Notes under the pieces: generated by a model
Database searches by the model: none
What the model was told of the DNA's origin: nothing
The model's input: only the letters and a program-made list of their open reading frames with translations
NCBI RefSeq assembly: GCF_008630635.1
Contig: NZ_CP043869.1
Location: 744,001-808,000 of the forward strand
Length of the DNA stretch: 64,000 nt
DNA from: Neptunomonas concharum
GTDB lineage: Bacteria > Pseudomonadota > Gammaproteobacteria > Pseudomonadales > Balneatricaceae
Direction: 5' to 3'
Made by a program: the position numbers and the translations under genes
Shown: positions 1 to 9,394 of the stretch, piece after piece
How positions within the stretch are numbered: position 1 is the first letter of the stretch
Layout of the letters: every line of letters starts with the position of its first letter

Positions 1-1
1 C

Positions 2-238
2 ATGACCTTTTTAAGTCCGGTGTTTTATCCTGCATCGGCGGTGCCTGAGAAGTTTAGATTTTTAATGGATATTAACCCCCTAACTTACTATATCGAGTCC
101 TTTCGTAAATTGTTGGTGTTAGGTGAGATACCGAATCCGATCTCTGCGCTGATTGCACTAATAGTGTCTTGTGTGATGTTTTACTTTGGGTATTGGTTCT
201 TCCATAAGGTCAGAAAAGGATTTGCGGATGTGCTTTAA
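2..238 (+). CDS. ABC-2 type polysaccharide export permease, C-terminal fragment (Wzm-like)
   Basis: Only the last 78 residues are in the window; the gene begins upstream, so the first Met here is probably internal. The fragment has the typical end of Wzm/TagG-type ABC-2 permeases: a segment LSPVFYPASAVPE, the INPLTYYIESFRKLL stretch, one clear membrane helix (about residues 47-67) and the terminal VRKGFADVL. Such permeases form the inner-membrane channel that exports undecaprenyl-linked O-antigen or related glycan together with an ATPase, which is not seen here and may lie upstream. The next gene starts 11 bases inside this one, so they are probably co-transcribed. It is distinct from the KpsM permease at 16981. 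Confidence 0.85.
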   Translation: MTFLSPVFYPASAVPEKFRFLMDINPLTYYIESFRKLLVLGEIPNPISALIALIVSCVMFYFGYWFFHKVRKGFADVL

Positions 239-1613
239 GTCTTCATTGATTGTGTCACGCTGCGCTGACAAGGCTGTAGTGTTAGCCAAACAGTTACTTG
301 GTGTGAATTTCTCCCTTATCTACGAATTTACGGAAGATGTGTTTAGTGATGGCTTTTCAGCAAGAAGTCTTGCCTTAAGAGAAGGTAGAGAAGAGGTTGC
401 TGTTTCCTCCTTATGTCGCGCTTTTCGTGGTGGCTTTTCTCAGCAGGCACTAAATCGTTTTTGCGCAAAAAATTTGCAGAACCAGCAAGCACAGCTGTTG
501 GTTGTTGATGGTTTAGATGGTGCATCCTTAGATCTGGTGCGAGTTTCTGCGTTGATGGGAGTTTCATCTTTACTGATTTTAAATGAACCGTCAGAGCCAC
601 TCGAATCTCTAGATCAAGACACGCTTCGCTGGATTGAGGAGGCTTTTAAGCAGTGCTCTGCCATTGTGGCTTCTAAGGATGTTCTGGCTTTGTGGGGGGA
701 TTTGGCTGTTCATACCCAAGCGTTCAACTCCCTTGAAAGTGCGCTAGAGAGTAAGAGTCTGTGGTATCAGGCTGTGGAAAAGCAGTCTTTTAACTATTCT
801 CATTACGAGTTTTGTCTTCGGGATCACCCTTTATTGGTTAGGATGCAGCAACCTGATGTGCGGCATTTTGTTGGTTGTCAGCGTGTTTTGGATTTGGGCT
901 GTGGCGCGGGTATCTTTGTAGATCTGTTAAAAAGAGAGGGTATTAACGCTACAGGGGTTGAGCGTGATCCTGTGATTGCAGCCTATGGCCGAGGTTTAGG
1001 CGTGGATATTGTTACAGCCGATGCTCTGGCCTATTTAGAATCAACAAACGATCGGTTCGATGGTATCTACTGCTCCCATTTTGTTGAACATTTGCCGTTT
1101 GAGTTAGTTCAAAAATTGATCACCCTTTTAGCGAATTGCCTAGAAGAGGGTGGGCGTTTAATAATGACTTTCCCTGATCCTGAATCTATTCGTTCACAGT
1201 TACTGGGTTTTTGGCGAGACCCTGAGCACGTAAGGTTTTACCATCCTGAGTTAGTGACAGCGGTGGCTCAGTCGACCATGCTATCTTTGGAGTGGAGTAG
1301 CTATGAGGAGCAACCCCATGATGTCACGGGGTTTCCAGTTATGCCGGAGCCTATCACTATACCACCTGTGGATATGCCAGCTGAGTCTTCGGCGCAACAG
1401 TCTCTGAAAGAGCGCATCTTAAGCAAACTGGGTATTATGTCTGTAGCTGCTTATCAACAAAAAGAAAGCTATTGGCAGGCGATGGCTGCTCAACAACGAG
1501 AAGTGCTAACTAAATTACAAGATCGTACCGATAGGTTGTGGGAAGTTAATAAAACGTGGGCATGGAATGATAATGTAACATTAAAGTTCCGCAAACGGAC
1601 GGCACAGAACTAA
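228..1613 (+). CDS. SAM-dependent methyltransferase with long N-terminal extension and C-terminal coiled region
   Basis: I start this at ATG 228 because AAAAGGA lies 7 bases upstream; an upstream in-frame TTG at 186 is less likely. The 461-residue product has a class I methyltransferase core with motif I VLDLGCGAG (around residues 220-228), an acidic residue in GVERDP, and a later CSHFVEHLP plus EEGGRLIMTFP block as in Methyltransf_11/23 proteins. The first about 200 residues resemble no catalytic family I can name. The C-terminal about 60 residues are polar and helical. Its place inside a glycosyltransferase operon suggests it methylates a sugar of the exported glycan, possibly as chain-end capping; that role is inference. 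It overlaps the upstream permease by 11 bases. Confidence 0.85.
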   Translation: MCFKSSLIVSRCADKAVVLAKQLLGVNFSLIYEFTEDVFSDGFSARSLALREGREEVAVSSLCRAFRGGFSQQALNRFCAKNLQNQQAQLLVVDGLDGASLDLVRVSALMGVSSLLILNEPSEPLESLDQDTLRWIEEAFKQCSAIVASKDVLALWGDLAVHTQAFNSLESALESKSLWYQAVEKQSFNYSHYEFCLRDHPLLVRMQQPDVRHFVGCQRVLDLGCGAGIFVDLLKREGINATGVERDPVIAAYGRGLGVDIVTADALAYLESTNDRFDGIYCSHFVEHLPFELVQKLITLLANCLEEGGRLIMTFPDPESIRSQLLGFWRDPEHVRFYHPELVTAVAQSTMLSLEWSSYEEQPHDVTGFPVMPEPITIPPVDMPAESSAQQSLKERILSKLGIMSVAAYQQKESYWQAMAAQQREVLTKLQDRTDRLWEVNKTWAWNDNVTLKFRKRTAQN

Positions 1614-1631
1614 CTTAAGGAAAAAGGCCCT

Positions 1632-2777
1632 ATGAGTGCATTACCTGATGTTGATGTTGTTATCCCTATCTACAAAAACGCGGCTGTTACTCAGGCCTGT
1701 CTATCATCGGTGGAGCGCTCTTTAGCGTCATCAGGGGTTATCCATGCCCATATTGTCTTAATTAATGATGCTTCGCCCGAAGAGGATATAACAACGCTTT
1801 GCCGTCAATGGGCGCAAAAAACAGGCTGGCAGTTGATTGAGAATCCAGAGAACTTAGGGTTTGTTGCTTCAGTCAATCTGGGGATGGCATTGCATCCAGA
1901 GCGTGATGTGATACTGCTTAACAGCGACACAGAGGTTGCAGGAAGCTGGCTCCAGCGAATGCAGCAATGTGCTTATCAATCTGAGCGTATTGGTACCGTA
2001 ACCCCTTTATCGAATAATGCGACTATCTGCTCCTATCCTGTTTTCCTTGAGGATAACCCTTTACTGGCATCACTTAGTACGCGTGAACTTGATGAAGTTG
2101 TCGCGCAGACGAATGCTGGCATCTCTATCGAGATTCCCACAGCCGTGGGTTTTTGTATGTATATTCGCCGAGACTGTTTAAACGAGATCGGACTGTTTGA
2201 TGTCGAGCATTTTGGCAAAGGCTATGGCGAAGAAACAGACTTTAGTCGCCGTGCCAGCCGAGCTGGTTGGCAGAACGTGTGTGCTCTGGATACCTTTGTG
2301 CTTCACCAAGGTGGGGTAAGTTTCGGTGAGGGCGCACGTGCTCGCATTGAACATGCAGAGCAGATGATGTATCAACTACATCCTGATTATGGTGATGTTG
2401 TTAGTGAATTCGTGCGACAAGATCCTCTTAAAATGTGGCGAGATCGTATAGATGACGCGCTTCTGCAATATAACCCTATGGCTAGTACTGACTTACTCAA
2501 TAGTCATCGACAATATCGTGATAAACTATTGTCCGCAGTCTCTGAACGATTTGAGTCTGAGAGACTCCTAACTGTTGAAAATATAGTGCTTAGAGAGCAA
2601 ATTGCCGAAATACGAGAGCAGTTTGAGAAAACGGATCAGGCCTTAGGGCAGGCACAGCATATAGTTACAGATAAAAATGCAACGATTACTTTGCTTTCTG
2701 GTGAACTAGAAACGATTAAAAACTCAAAATTTTGGCGTTATACCGCCTTTATTCGAAAATTATTAGGAACGTTATGA
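1632..2777 (+). CDS. Family 2 glycosyltransferase
   Basis: A 381-residue GT-A fold enzyme. The N-terminus VDVVIPIYKN, the LINDASPEED strand-loop and LLNSDTEV (DxE/DxD-type metal and nucleotide-sugar site, about residue 99) are classical GT2 signatures, and the acceptor half includes GYGEETDF. The last about 80 residues are predicted coiled coil (LREQIAEIREQFEKTDQAL). The acceptor and donor sugars cannot be read from sequence; rhamnosyl transfer is plausible because rmlBDAC lies downstream. The middle part is strikingly similar to the GT2 domain of the 879-residue protein at 19601 (shared VTPLSNNATICSYPV and FGKGYGEE). An ATG starts at 1632 behind AAGGAAAAAGG; the end overlaps the next start in an ATGA junction. 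Confidence 0.93.
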   Translation: MSALPDVDVVIPIYKNAAVTQACLSSVERSLASSGVIHAHIVLINDASPEEDITTLCRQWAQKTGWQLIENPENLGFVASVNLGMALHPERDVILLNSDTEVAGSWLQRMQQCAYQSERIGTVTPLSNNATICSYPVFLEDNPLLASLSTRELDEVVAQTNAGISIEIPTAVGFCMYIRRDCLNEIGLFDVEHFGKGYGEETDFSRRASRAGWQNVCALDTFVLHQGGVSFGEGARARIEHAEQMMYQLHPDYGDVVSEFVRQDPLKMWRDRIDDALLQYNPMASTDLLNSHRQYRDKLLSAVSERFESERLLTVENIVLREQIAEIREQFEKTDQALGQAQHIVTDKNATITLLSGELETIKNSKFWRYTAFIRKLLGTL

Positions 2778-3994
2778 CAGCTAACACACATGCATATACC
2801 AGCATTACTTCAAACTATTTACCGAAAGCACGTGTTTTAGCTGAGTCAATCAAGCGTGTTGATCCATCTGTGACTTTTCACCTAATCCTATCGGATGATT
2901 TGCCTGCAGGTTTTGACTTAGAGAATGAAGCCTTTGATACCGTGATCTTTGCTGAAGACCTGCCGATTGAAAACTTTAAACCTTGGGTTTTCTCCCATGC
3001 GGTTGTGGAGTTATGCACTGCTGTTAAAGGAGCTGCGCTTGAGTATATTTTTGAGCACCATCAGGCAGAACAGGTTTTCTATTTTGATCCAGATATGGCG
3101 GTTTTTTCCCGCTTAGACGATTTGCAAGCAAGTTTGGCAGAGCACAGTTTTGTCTTGACTCCTCACCAAACTATGCCAGAGACATCAACAGCTGCCATTA
3201 TGGATAACGAAATGGCGAGCTTAAAGTACGGTGTTTTCAATCTGGGCTTTCTAGGTGTAAGAAATGTACCGGAAGGCCGCCGATTTGCACAATGGTGGAA
3301 CCAGCGATTACTACAATTTTGCCGTGATGACCGCCCGAGTGGTTTATTTACTGATCAGAAATGGGTCAACCTTGCGCCCTGCTTCTTTGATGATATTGGT
3401 GTCTTGCGTTCACCTGCTTACAACGTAGCGACTTGGAATCTCACCAATCGTAGAGCAACAGGTAGCATCGCAGAAGGCGTTAAGATCAACGATGAGAGAC
3501 TAGGTTTTTATCATTTCTCTGGGTTTGATAGCGGTGCGCAAGAGATTATGCTGAATAAGTATGGTAAAGAGAGTCCGGTGTTGTTTGAGCTGCGAGATTG
3601 GTATATCCGTGAATGCGAGCGTAATGGCCAAAGTGAGTTGGGTAAGTTACCGTCTAAATATGCTTTCTTTGATGATGGCACACTCATTACTAATGCTCAG
3701 CGCTTGCTTTATCGTGACCGTGAAGATTTGAAAATGGCGTTCCCTGACCCCTTCTCTACGCAAGATAAAGGCGGTTATAAAGCATGGTATGCCCAAAATG
3801 CGATTGAGCCTCAGCAAACAGGTGTAGTGACGATTGAGGCAAATGCAGGCTTTACCGATGTGTTGTCAGCAATGGGTGATTACTTTGAAAATATCAGTAA
3901 CACACCGCGTGCGAGTAATCGCGTTAAGAAGCTTTTGCTGAAACTCATGGGACGCGGTATGCACTTAGGCGTTCGATTGGTCAGAGCTATCTAA
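2774..3994 (+). CDS. Glycosyltransferase, GT8-like
   Basis: The start is ATG 2774, overlapping the upstream stop (ATGA) with AGGAAC just ahead; this gives 406 residues. The N-terminus AYTSITSNYLPKARVLAESI followed by VTFHLILSDD is typical of proteins that read donor sugars with a GT8-type Rossmann-like fold, and VFYFDPDMAVF (about residues 100-109) supplies the DxD metal-binding motif. A second conserved block, FNLGFLGVRN, and a GFYHFSGFD segment follow, as in bacterial capsule and LPS glycosyltransferases of this group. The C-terminus is basic and may associate with the membrane. It is translationally coupled to the previous glycosyltransferase, so it presumably acts on the same glycan; the linkage is unknown. 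Confidence 0.85.
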   Translation: MTANTHAYTSITSNYLPKARVLAESIKRVDPSVTFHLILSDDLPAGFDLENEAFDTVIFAEDLPIENFKPWVFSHAVVELCTAVKGAALEYIFEHHQAEQVFYFDPDMAVFSRLDDLQASLAEHSFVLTPHQTMPETSTAAIMDNEMASLKYGVFNLGFLGVRNVPEGRRFAQWWNQRLLQFCRDDRPSGLFTDQKWVNLAPCFFDDIGVLRSPAYNVATWNLTNRRATGSIAEGVKINDERLGFYHFSGFDSGAQEIMLNKYGKESPVLFELRDWYIRECERNGQSELGKLPSKYAFFDDGTLITNAQRLLYRDREDLKMAFPDPFSTQDKGGYKAWYAQNAIEPQQTGVVTIEANAGFTDVLSAMGDYFENISNTPRASNRVKKLLLKLMGRGMHLGVRLVRAI

Positions 3995-4011
3995 CGTCTA
4001 AGGTCTAAGTG

Positions 4012-6228
4012 ATGAGCATGGAAGATCATTCAGGTCACAATGTTAGCTGGCAGATTGTTGTTGTTTGTTTTGCCACTGATGCTAATGGTCTGGGCAAGAC
4101 GCTTCTTGCCCTAAAAGAGCGCTCGTTAAAGCAGCATGTGGTGGTACTGGCTAGTGATACCCCCGTACTTCGCGCTCAGTTTGAAGCGTTGGGAGTTACT
4201 GCAGACTTTTGTTTGCCTGATGTATTACCTTCGCATGGCTATTGGTCTACCTTGTTTCCGCTGTTACCTTGTTCATCTGATCAGGATTTATTGGTGGTCA
4301 GGGCGGGCGTTGATCTGCCTGACCGTTGGGATGCTCGACTAATGGCGGTTGCATCTGCAGGTGATACCTTAGCTGCGGTATCGCCCTTGTCATCCAGAAA
4401 TCGTCTTTTCTCTATCTTTTCTGACCCTAGCCATTGTTCAACTTTATCGGTGGAAGAGATTGATCAGTGGTTAAACCATTACTCTCATAATGGGATTTTT
4501 GATCTGCCGTGTATCAATCAATCGGTAGCTCGATTAAGTGGTGGTTGGTGGCACACACTAACAACGGAAGCATCGGATAGCGCGATTTATCAGGCTTTAT
4601 ATGCAACTGACTGTGCCGTTCTTGGTATGGATTCGCTGTTTGTTGATGACAGTGATCTGGCTGTACATGACTATCCAGATGTCTACCCACAAGCGGTATA
4701 TGATCGATTAGCCCAGTACCACCCTTTGGCAACAATTCGGCATGCATTAACTGAGTTGTCTGGGCGTGCCGAAGCTCCGGCGAAAATTATAAAATGCCTA
4801 CCGATACAACTCCATGTTGCCCATAGCTGGGGCGGTGGACTAGGGCGTTGGGTAGAAGATTACATTGCAGGTGACAAACATCACCACAATCGGGTGCTCA
4901 GGCCTATTGGAGATTGGAGCGCATTTGGGCAAACCATCGCTCTTTATGAAACCGCTGAAATGTCAGTCCCTTTAAAAACTTGGACATTGGCTCGCCCTAT
5001 TGTATCCATTGCTCAGTCTCATGAAGAGTATCGGACTATTTTGAGGGAGCTGATCGAAGAGTATCATGTGGAGTCCTTGGTGATCTCTTCGTTGATAGGG
5101 CATTCGTTGGATCTGCTCAAGACTGGGCTGCCGACCCTCTACTTATTTCACGACTACTTCCCATTTTGCCCAGCGTTGTATGCTACTTATACGACCCCCT
5201 GTAGTCATTGTGATGACCAAAAAATGCGAGAGTGTCGGGGTAATAATCCGTTACATGAATTCTTTCTCCATGATAATGATGAGCACTGGGAAGCTATTCG
5301 CCGTCGTTTTCTTGAGTGGGTGGTGCAACCTAATATACAGATGGTGGCTCCTTCACAGTCGGCAGTTGATCGCTTAGCGCAGTTATCTGATCAGTTTTCT
5401 GGCGGTGCGATAGCGGTAATTGAGCATGGCCTGAAGTCAGATATGATTGAAGGTTTAGCTCCCCACAAAGATAGTCCATCTTCAAGCGGGCAAAAACTCA
5501 AGATCGTCATGCTCGGGAGTGTCTCAGTACAAAAAGGGGAGCACTTATTGGCTGAGATTATTGCACCTCTGACCAAATTTGCTGATCTTATTTTGCTAGG
5601 TACCGGCGAGGGAGGTAAGCGGTTTAAGGGGCAATCGGGAGTTACTGTTGTAGAGCATTATGCCTGGCATGAACTAGGTGAACTCTTGCGCGAGCATCAA
5701 GCGGATATGGGGCTACTATTGTCTACGGTGCCTGAGACCTTTAGTTACACATTGAGTGAACTATGGGCGGCTAAGTTGCCGGTCATGGCTACTAGAATCG
5801 GTGCTTTTGAAAGTCGTATTCACCATGGTAAGAATGGTTGGTTAGTGGAGCTAACACCGGATTCGATTCTATCTCAGTTGCGAATTCTTAATGACGATAG
5901 AGAGGTGATTGCTCACGTAAAAACACAGCTTATGTCGGTTGAAGATACAACGGTTGAGGACATGGCAGATGCGTATTTTGCAAAAGCACCAGAGCTACCG
6001 GAATTCTCGATCAAGCGTTATCGGCTTCCACGTAAAGTCGGTGCGACGGTGCAGCAAGAGCAACCGCGTGCGCTATACATCAACCATCAAGTTTCTTACC
6101 GCCAGGTACTCGTTGAGTTTTTAGAGTACTCGCGGGCAAAACTCACAGGGACGCCAAGAATTCCACGATGGCTGCGTGGTATCATAGGTCGCTCTGTTTC
6201 ATTGGCGCTTCGTCTCATTCGTCGATAG
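4012..6228 (+). CDS. Two-domain glycosyltransferase (degenerate GT-A plus GT4)
   Basis: A 738-residue protein. I prefer ATG 4012 because TAAGG lies 8 bases ahead; GTG 4009 is the alternative. The first about 260 residues look like a GT2-related fold (QIVVVCFATD, LLVVRAGVDLPD) that lacks a convincing DxD. From about residue 270 there is a GT-B/GT4 domain: LHVAHSWGGGLGRWVEDY, a KIVMLGSVSVQKGEHLL donor-site strand, and an E-x7-E type motif in VPETFSYTLSELWAA (about residue 573). A cysteine cluster, CSHCDDQKMREC, near residue 397 is unusual and recurs in modified form in the GT4 domain of the protein at 19601. The C-terminus is basic. It sits 17 bases after the previous gene; exact specificity is unknown. 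Confidence 0.88.
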   Translation: MSMEDHSGHNVSWQIVVVCFATDANGLGKTLLALKERSLKQHVVVLASDTPVLRAQFEALGVTADFCLPDVLPSHGYWSTLFPLLPCSSDQDLLVVRAGVDLPDRWDARLMAVASAGDTLAAVSPLSSRNRLFSIFSDPSHCSTLSVEEIDQWLNHYSHNGIFDLPCINQSVARLSGGWWHTLTTEASDSAIYQALYATDCAVLGMDSLFVDDSDLAVHDYPDVYPQAVYDRLAQYHPLATIRHALTELSGRAEAPAKIIKCLPIQLHVAHSWGGGLGRWVEDYIAGDKHHHNRVLRPIGDWSAFGQTIALYETAEMSVPLKTWTLARPIVSIAQSHEEYRTILRELIEEYHVESLVISSLIGHSLDLLKTGLPTLYLFHDYFPFCPALYATYTTPCSHCDDQKMRECRGNNPLHEFFLHDNDEHWEAIRRRFLEWVVQPNIQMVAPSQSAVDRLAQLSDQFSGGAIAVIEHGLKSDMIEGLAPHKDSPSSSGQKLKIVMLGSVSVQKGEHLLAEIIAPLTKFADLILLGTGEGGKRFKGQSGVTVVEHYAWHELGELLREHQADMGLLLSTVPETFSYTLSELWAAKLPVMATRIGAFESRIHHGKNGWLVELTPDSILSQLRILNDDREVIAHVKTQLMSVEDTTVEDMADAYFAKAPELPEFSIKRYRLPRKVGATVQQEQPRALYINHQVSYRQVLVEFLEYSRAKLTGTPRIPRWLRGIIGRSVSLALRLIRR

Positions 6229-6261
6229 CCCGTTTGGTGATTTATTGTAGGCTTGTCGATT

Positions 6262-7401
6262 ATGAAGTATATGGCGTTTTATTTTCCGCAGTTTCATACC
6301 ACTCCTGAAAATAGTCGATGGTGGGGAGAAGGCTTTACCGATTGGCAGCTGGTGAAAAATGCACAACCTCTTCATGATGGGCACTACCAACCTAGGCAGC
6401 CCCTGAATGAGAACTATTATGACTTAGCGGATGAGCAAGTTGTCGCTTGGCAAGCGTCGCTGGCAGAGCAGTATGGCTTGCATGGTTTCAATTTTTATCA
6501 TTATTGGTTTGATGGCAAGCTGATGCTTGAAAAGCCCATGGAGGCTTTTCGAGATAATCCAGATCACCAACTTTCCTACTGCATCACATGGGCGAATGAA
6601 ACTTGGACACGGCAATGGGTTGGTGATCCTGAAGTCTTGCTACAGCAAAATTACTCAGCAGATAAGTCTCAGTGGATTATTCACTTTAACTATCTATTGA
6701 GTTTCTTTCAGGATGAGCGCTATAAAAAAGTCGATAATAAACCGGTTTTTTGTATCTACCGGCCTGAACTGCATAGCTATCTTGAGGGGTATATCGATTG
6801 CTGGAATCAATTGGCTAAAGAACAGGGATTTGCGGGTATCCATTGGGTGGCAATCAAGTCCTATCCTATGGTGAATGAGACATCTATTTACCGCTTATTT
6901 GATGCGGTCATTAAATTTCAGCCACGGATCTTTTTTAATGAGCAAAAGTCACAACGTTCGACACTTTGGAAACGCGTGCAGCCTGTGTTACGAATGCTGC
7001 CTGAAGCTATGCAAATAAAGCTTGCGCATATAAAACAAGCGCGGGCGAGAGCGATCTACTTTGATTACGAACAGCTATGGAGATCGATTATTCAGGATGC
7101 CTTAAATGATGCGCCCCCTGTGCTGCAATCTGTTGCAGTGGATTGGGATAATACGCCTCGCTATGGAGCGCGTAGCCATTATCTGCAGGGGGCATCTCCT
7201 GAGGTTTTTGCAACACAGCTTGAGAAGCTGACACAGATTGAGCAAAGCAAAGGCAACGATCTTATCTTTATTAATGCATGGAATGAGTGGTCCGAAAGTG
7301 CTTATTTAGAGCCTGACCAGCGCTTTGGGTATGAGTATCTTGATGTGATTCGTGACTTGAGTCGTCGTTACGCAGAAGACAGTCAGGCAGGTCCAGTATG
7401 A
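6262..7401 (+). CDS. WbsX-like protein, GH99-like domain
   Basis: ATG 6262 is preferred over TTG 6253 because the only purine-rich signal (GTAGG) is spaced properly for it. The 379-residue product begins MKYMAFYFPQFHTTPENSRWWGEGF and contains HGFNFYHYWFDGK, ITWANETWTRQW and FINAWNEWSESAYLEPD. These aromatic-rich blocks define the WbsX / glycosyl hydrolase 99-like family found in O-antigen and capsule loci. Members resemble endo-mannosidases structurally, yet in these loci they probably modify or transfer glycans rather than degrade them; that role is not established here. The Trp-Asn-Glu-Trp segment carries the candidate acidic catalytic residues. It overlaps the next gene by four bases (ATGA), so the pair is coupled. 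Confidence 0.9.
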   Translation: MKYMAFYFPQFHTTPENSRWWGEGFTDWQLVKNAQPLHDGHYQPRQPLNENYYDLADEQVVAWQASLAEQYGLHGFNFYHYWFDGKLMLEKPMEAFRDNPDHQLSYCITWANETWTRQWVGDPEVLLQQNYSADKSQWIIHFNYLLSFFQDERYKKVDNKPVFCIYRPELHSYLEGYIDCWNQLAKEQGFAGIHWVAIKSYPMVNETSIYRLFDAVIKFQPRIFFNEQKSQRSTLWKRVQPVLRMLPEAMQIKLAHIKQARARAIYFDYEQLWRSIIQDALNDAPPVLQSVAVDWDNTPRYGARSHYLQGASPEVFATQLEKLTQIEQSKGNDLIFINAWNEWSESAYLEPDQRFGYEYLDVIRDLSRRYAEDSQAGPV

Positions 7402-8375
7402 CCACCCTTAGTCAAAACGATCAACCATTACCGAAAGTGACGGTGTTGCTGGCAGCCTATAATGGGGTGCAGTGGCTAGGTGAACAGGTAGACTCGATCT
7501 TAGGCCAAGCGGGTGTTGATATCACGTTAATGGTCAGTGTTGATCAATGTGATGACGGCACTTATGCGTGGTTTGAAACACGCGCCCAAACCGAGCAGCG
7601 CATTACACTGCTACCTAGCGTTAAATTAGGCTCTGCGGCGCAGAATTTTTTCCATTTGATACGAGCTGCCGTTGCCGATAAGGCCGATTATATCTGCTTG
7701 GCGGATCAAGATGATATCTGGCTAGAGTCAAAAACCATACGGGCTATTGAATGGCTTAATGAGCAGCAGGCTGATGGCTATTCCAGTGATGTTTTGTCAT
7801 TTTGGCCTGATGGTAAAGAGCGATTGATTATTAAATCCCAACCTCAGCGTGCTAAAGACTACCTGTTAGAAGCCCCGGGGCCCGGCTGTACATTTTTATT
7901 AAACCGACCGCTTTTTGCAGCGCTTCAGCGGTTTGTTAACCAACGTCAGCCTTGTGTGGCTAGTTTGCATTATCATGATTGGTTTATTTATGCCTTTGCA
8001 CGAGCCCATGGTTTTCGCTGGGTGATTGACGACCATGCTATGGTTCGATATCGCCAGCACCATGCCAACGAGCAGGGAGCAAATGTAGGTTGGAAATCTA
8101 AATTTAAGCGTGCCCAAACGGTATTGATGGGGAACTGGTTTGACCAAGTTTATCGAACAGCCGTATTGCTAACTCCCGTTGATCCTCAAGCACAAACGCT
8201 GGCAAACCAACTTCGTCAGGGGCGCTTAGGCTTTGTGCGTTTGGCGTTAGAGTCCTTTGATTATCGCCGCAAAAGAAAAGAGCGTTGGTTGTTATTGATC
8301 AGTTGTTTAGCCGTTGCTCTTGTTGGCTTTAAATCGCCGACTTTTAATGTGCCGTCGGAGCTTGATAGGTCATGA
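7398..8375 (+). CDS. Family 2 glycosyltransferase (rhamnosyltransferase-like)
   Basis: A 325-residue GT2 enzyme with KVTVLLAAYNGVQWLGEQVDSI at the N-terminus, a DQCDDGT loop, and LADQDDIW (about residues 103-110) as the DxD-type donor-site motif. The ADQDDIW form is common in GT2 enzymes annotated as alpha-1,3-rhamnosyltransferases or galactofuranosyl transferases. The later FIYAFARAHGF and RYRQHHANEQG blocks fit the acceptor half. A hydrophobic C-terminal helix (WLLLISCLAVALVGF) probably tethers it to the inner membrane. It is coupled by ATGA overlaps to both the WbsX-like gene upstream and the WbpL-like gene downstream. A rhamnosyltransferase role is plausible because dTDP-rhamnose is made by rmlBDAC nearby, but it is inference. 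Confidence 0.92.
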   Translation: MTTLSQNDQPLPKVTVLLAAYNGVQWLGEQVDSILGQAGVDITLMVSVDQCDDGTYAWFETRAQTEQRITLLPSVKLGSAAQNFFHLIRAAVADKADYICLADQDDIWLESKTIRAIEWLNEQQADGYSSDVLSFWPDGKERLIIKSQPQRAKDYLLEAPGPGCTFLLNRPLFAALQRFVNQRQPCVASLHYHDWFIYAFARAHGFRWVIDDHAMVRYRQHHANEQGANVGWKSKFKRAQTVLMGNWFDQVYRTAVLLTPVDPQAQTLANQLRQGRLGFVRLALESFDYRRKRKERWLLLISCLAVALVGFKSPTFNVPSELDRS

Positions 8376-9394
8376 ATACTTGGCTTTTTATTAGCTTGGC
8401 GCTGGTGGCAATTACCTCTTTTTTCCTAACCGCCGCTGTGCGTACTTATGCATTGCGCATACAGATGATAGATCAGCCCGTAGAGCGTAGCTCACATTCT
8501 ATACCCACACCCAGAGGCGGTGGATTGGGTTTTGTCGTAACGTTTTTGCTAGGCGGGGTATTACACGCATTATGGTTCTCCAGCCATGACTATCAACCTC
8601 TAGGGTTACTCTTGGCCGCTTTTCTCGTGGCAGGAATTGGCTTTATGGATGATCATCAGCATATTCCTGCGAGATGGCGTTTACTCGTGCATATTCTTGC
8701 TGCTTGCCTGTTGTTGTGGGCTATACCGGTACCAGAGACAGCAGCGCTCTTTGGGGTGTTGTTGGAGGACGTGCTATATATCCCCATCGTCGTGTTAGCT
8801 TTGGTCTGGCTGATTAACTTATTCAACTTTATGGATGGCATTGATGGCATCGCGAGTATCGAAGCGGTGAGTGTGCTGCTCGTTGCGGGGTATTTGTTGC
8901 TGGATGCGCAAGCTACGGGTCAAGCTATCCTGTTATTTGGGCTGGCTGCTGCTGTGGCAGGCTTTTTATATTGGAATTTGCCTCCTGCTAAAGTTTTTAT
9001 GGGGGATGTGGCCAGTGGTTTTCTAGGTCTGATGCTGGGTGGAGCCGCTCTACTATGTTGGCAGCAGGGAAGTCATTACTTGGTAGCCATTCTGATTATG
9101 CTGGCGGTCTTTATAGTCGATGCGACCTGTACACTGTTGGTTCGATTGGCAACAGGGCAGCGTGTGTTCGATGCTCACAGACTGCATGGCTATCAAAAAT
9201 TAACCGCCATGTGGGGAAGCCATGGGCGGGTCAGCTACGGTGTGCTGGATATCAATCTTTTATGGCTATGCCCTCTAGCATTACTGGCTGCTCATTTGCC
9301 GACACAGAGTTTCTGGCTATTGGGTATCGCTTACGCACCTTTGCTGGTCGGTGTGATATATTTGCGGGCAGGCCTGCTTGAAGAAGAAAAGTAA
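8372..9394 (+). CDS. wbpL: WecA/WbpL-like undecaprenyl-phosphate glycosyl-1-phosphate transferase
   Basis: A 340-residue polytopic membrane protein of the MraY/WecA family. It moves a sugar-1-phosphate from a UDP-sugar onto undecaprenyl phosphate and so starts O-unit assembly on the cytoplasmic face. Diagnostic blocks are RSSHSIPTPRGGGLGF near the N-terminus, FMDDHQHIPARWR (Asp pair, about residue 91), NLFNFMDGIDGI (about 149), VFMGDVASGF (about 209) and DAHRLHGYQKL (about 270), separated by about ten hydrophobic helices. The WbpL assignment over WecA rests on the gene being followed directly by a WbpM-like dehydratase, a pairing known from Pseudomonas O-antigen loci where WbpL uses UDP-FucNAc- or QuiNAc-type sugars. 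The exact substrate here is not readable. Confidence 0.9.
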   Translation: MNTWLFISLALVAITSFFLTAAVRTYALRIQMIDQPVERSSHSIPTPRGGGLGFVVTFLLGGVLHALWFSSHDYQPLGLLLAAFLVAGIGFMDDHQHIPARWRLLVHILAACLLLWAIPVPETAALFGVLLEDVLYIPIVVLALVWLINLFNFMDGIDGIASIEAVSVLLVAGYLLLDAQATGQAILLFGLAAAVAGFLYWNLPPAKVFMGDVASGFLGLMLGGAALLCWQQGSHYLVAILIMLAVFIVDATCTLLVRLATGQRVFDAHRLHGYQKLTAMWGSHGRVSYGVLDINLLWLCPLALLAAHLPTQSFWLLGIAYAPLLVGVIYLRAGLLEEEK

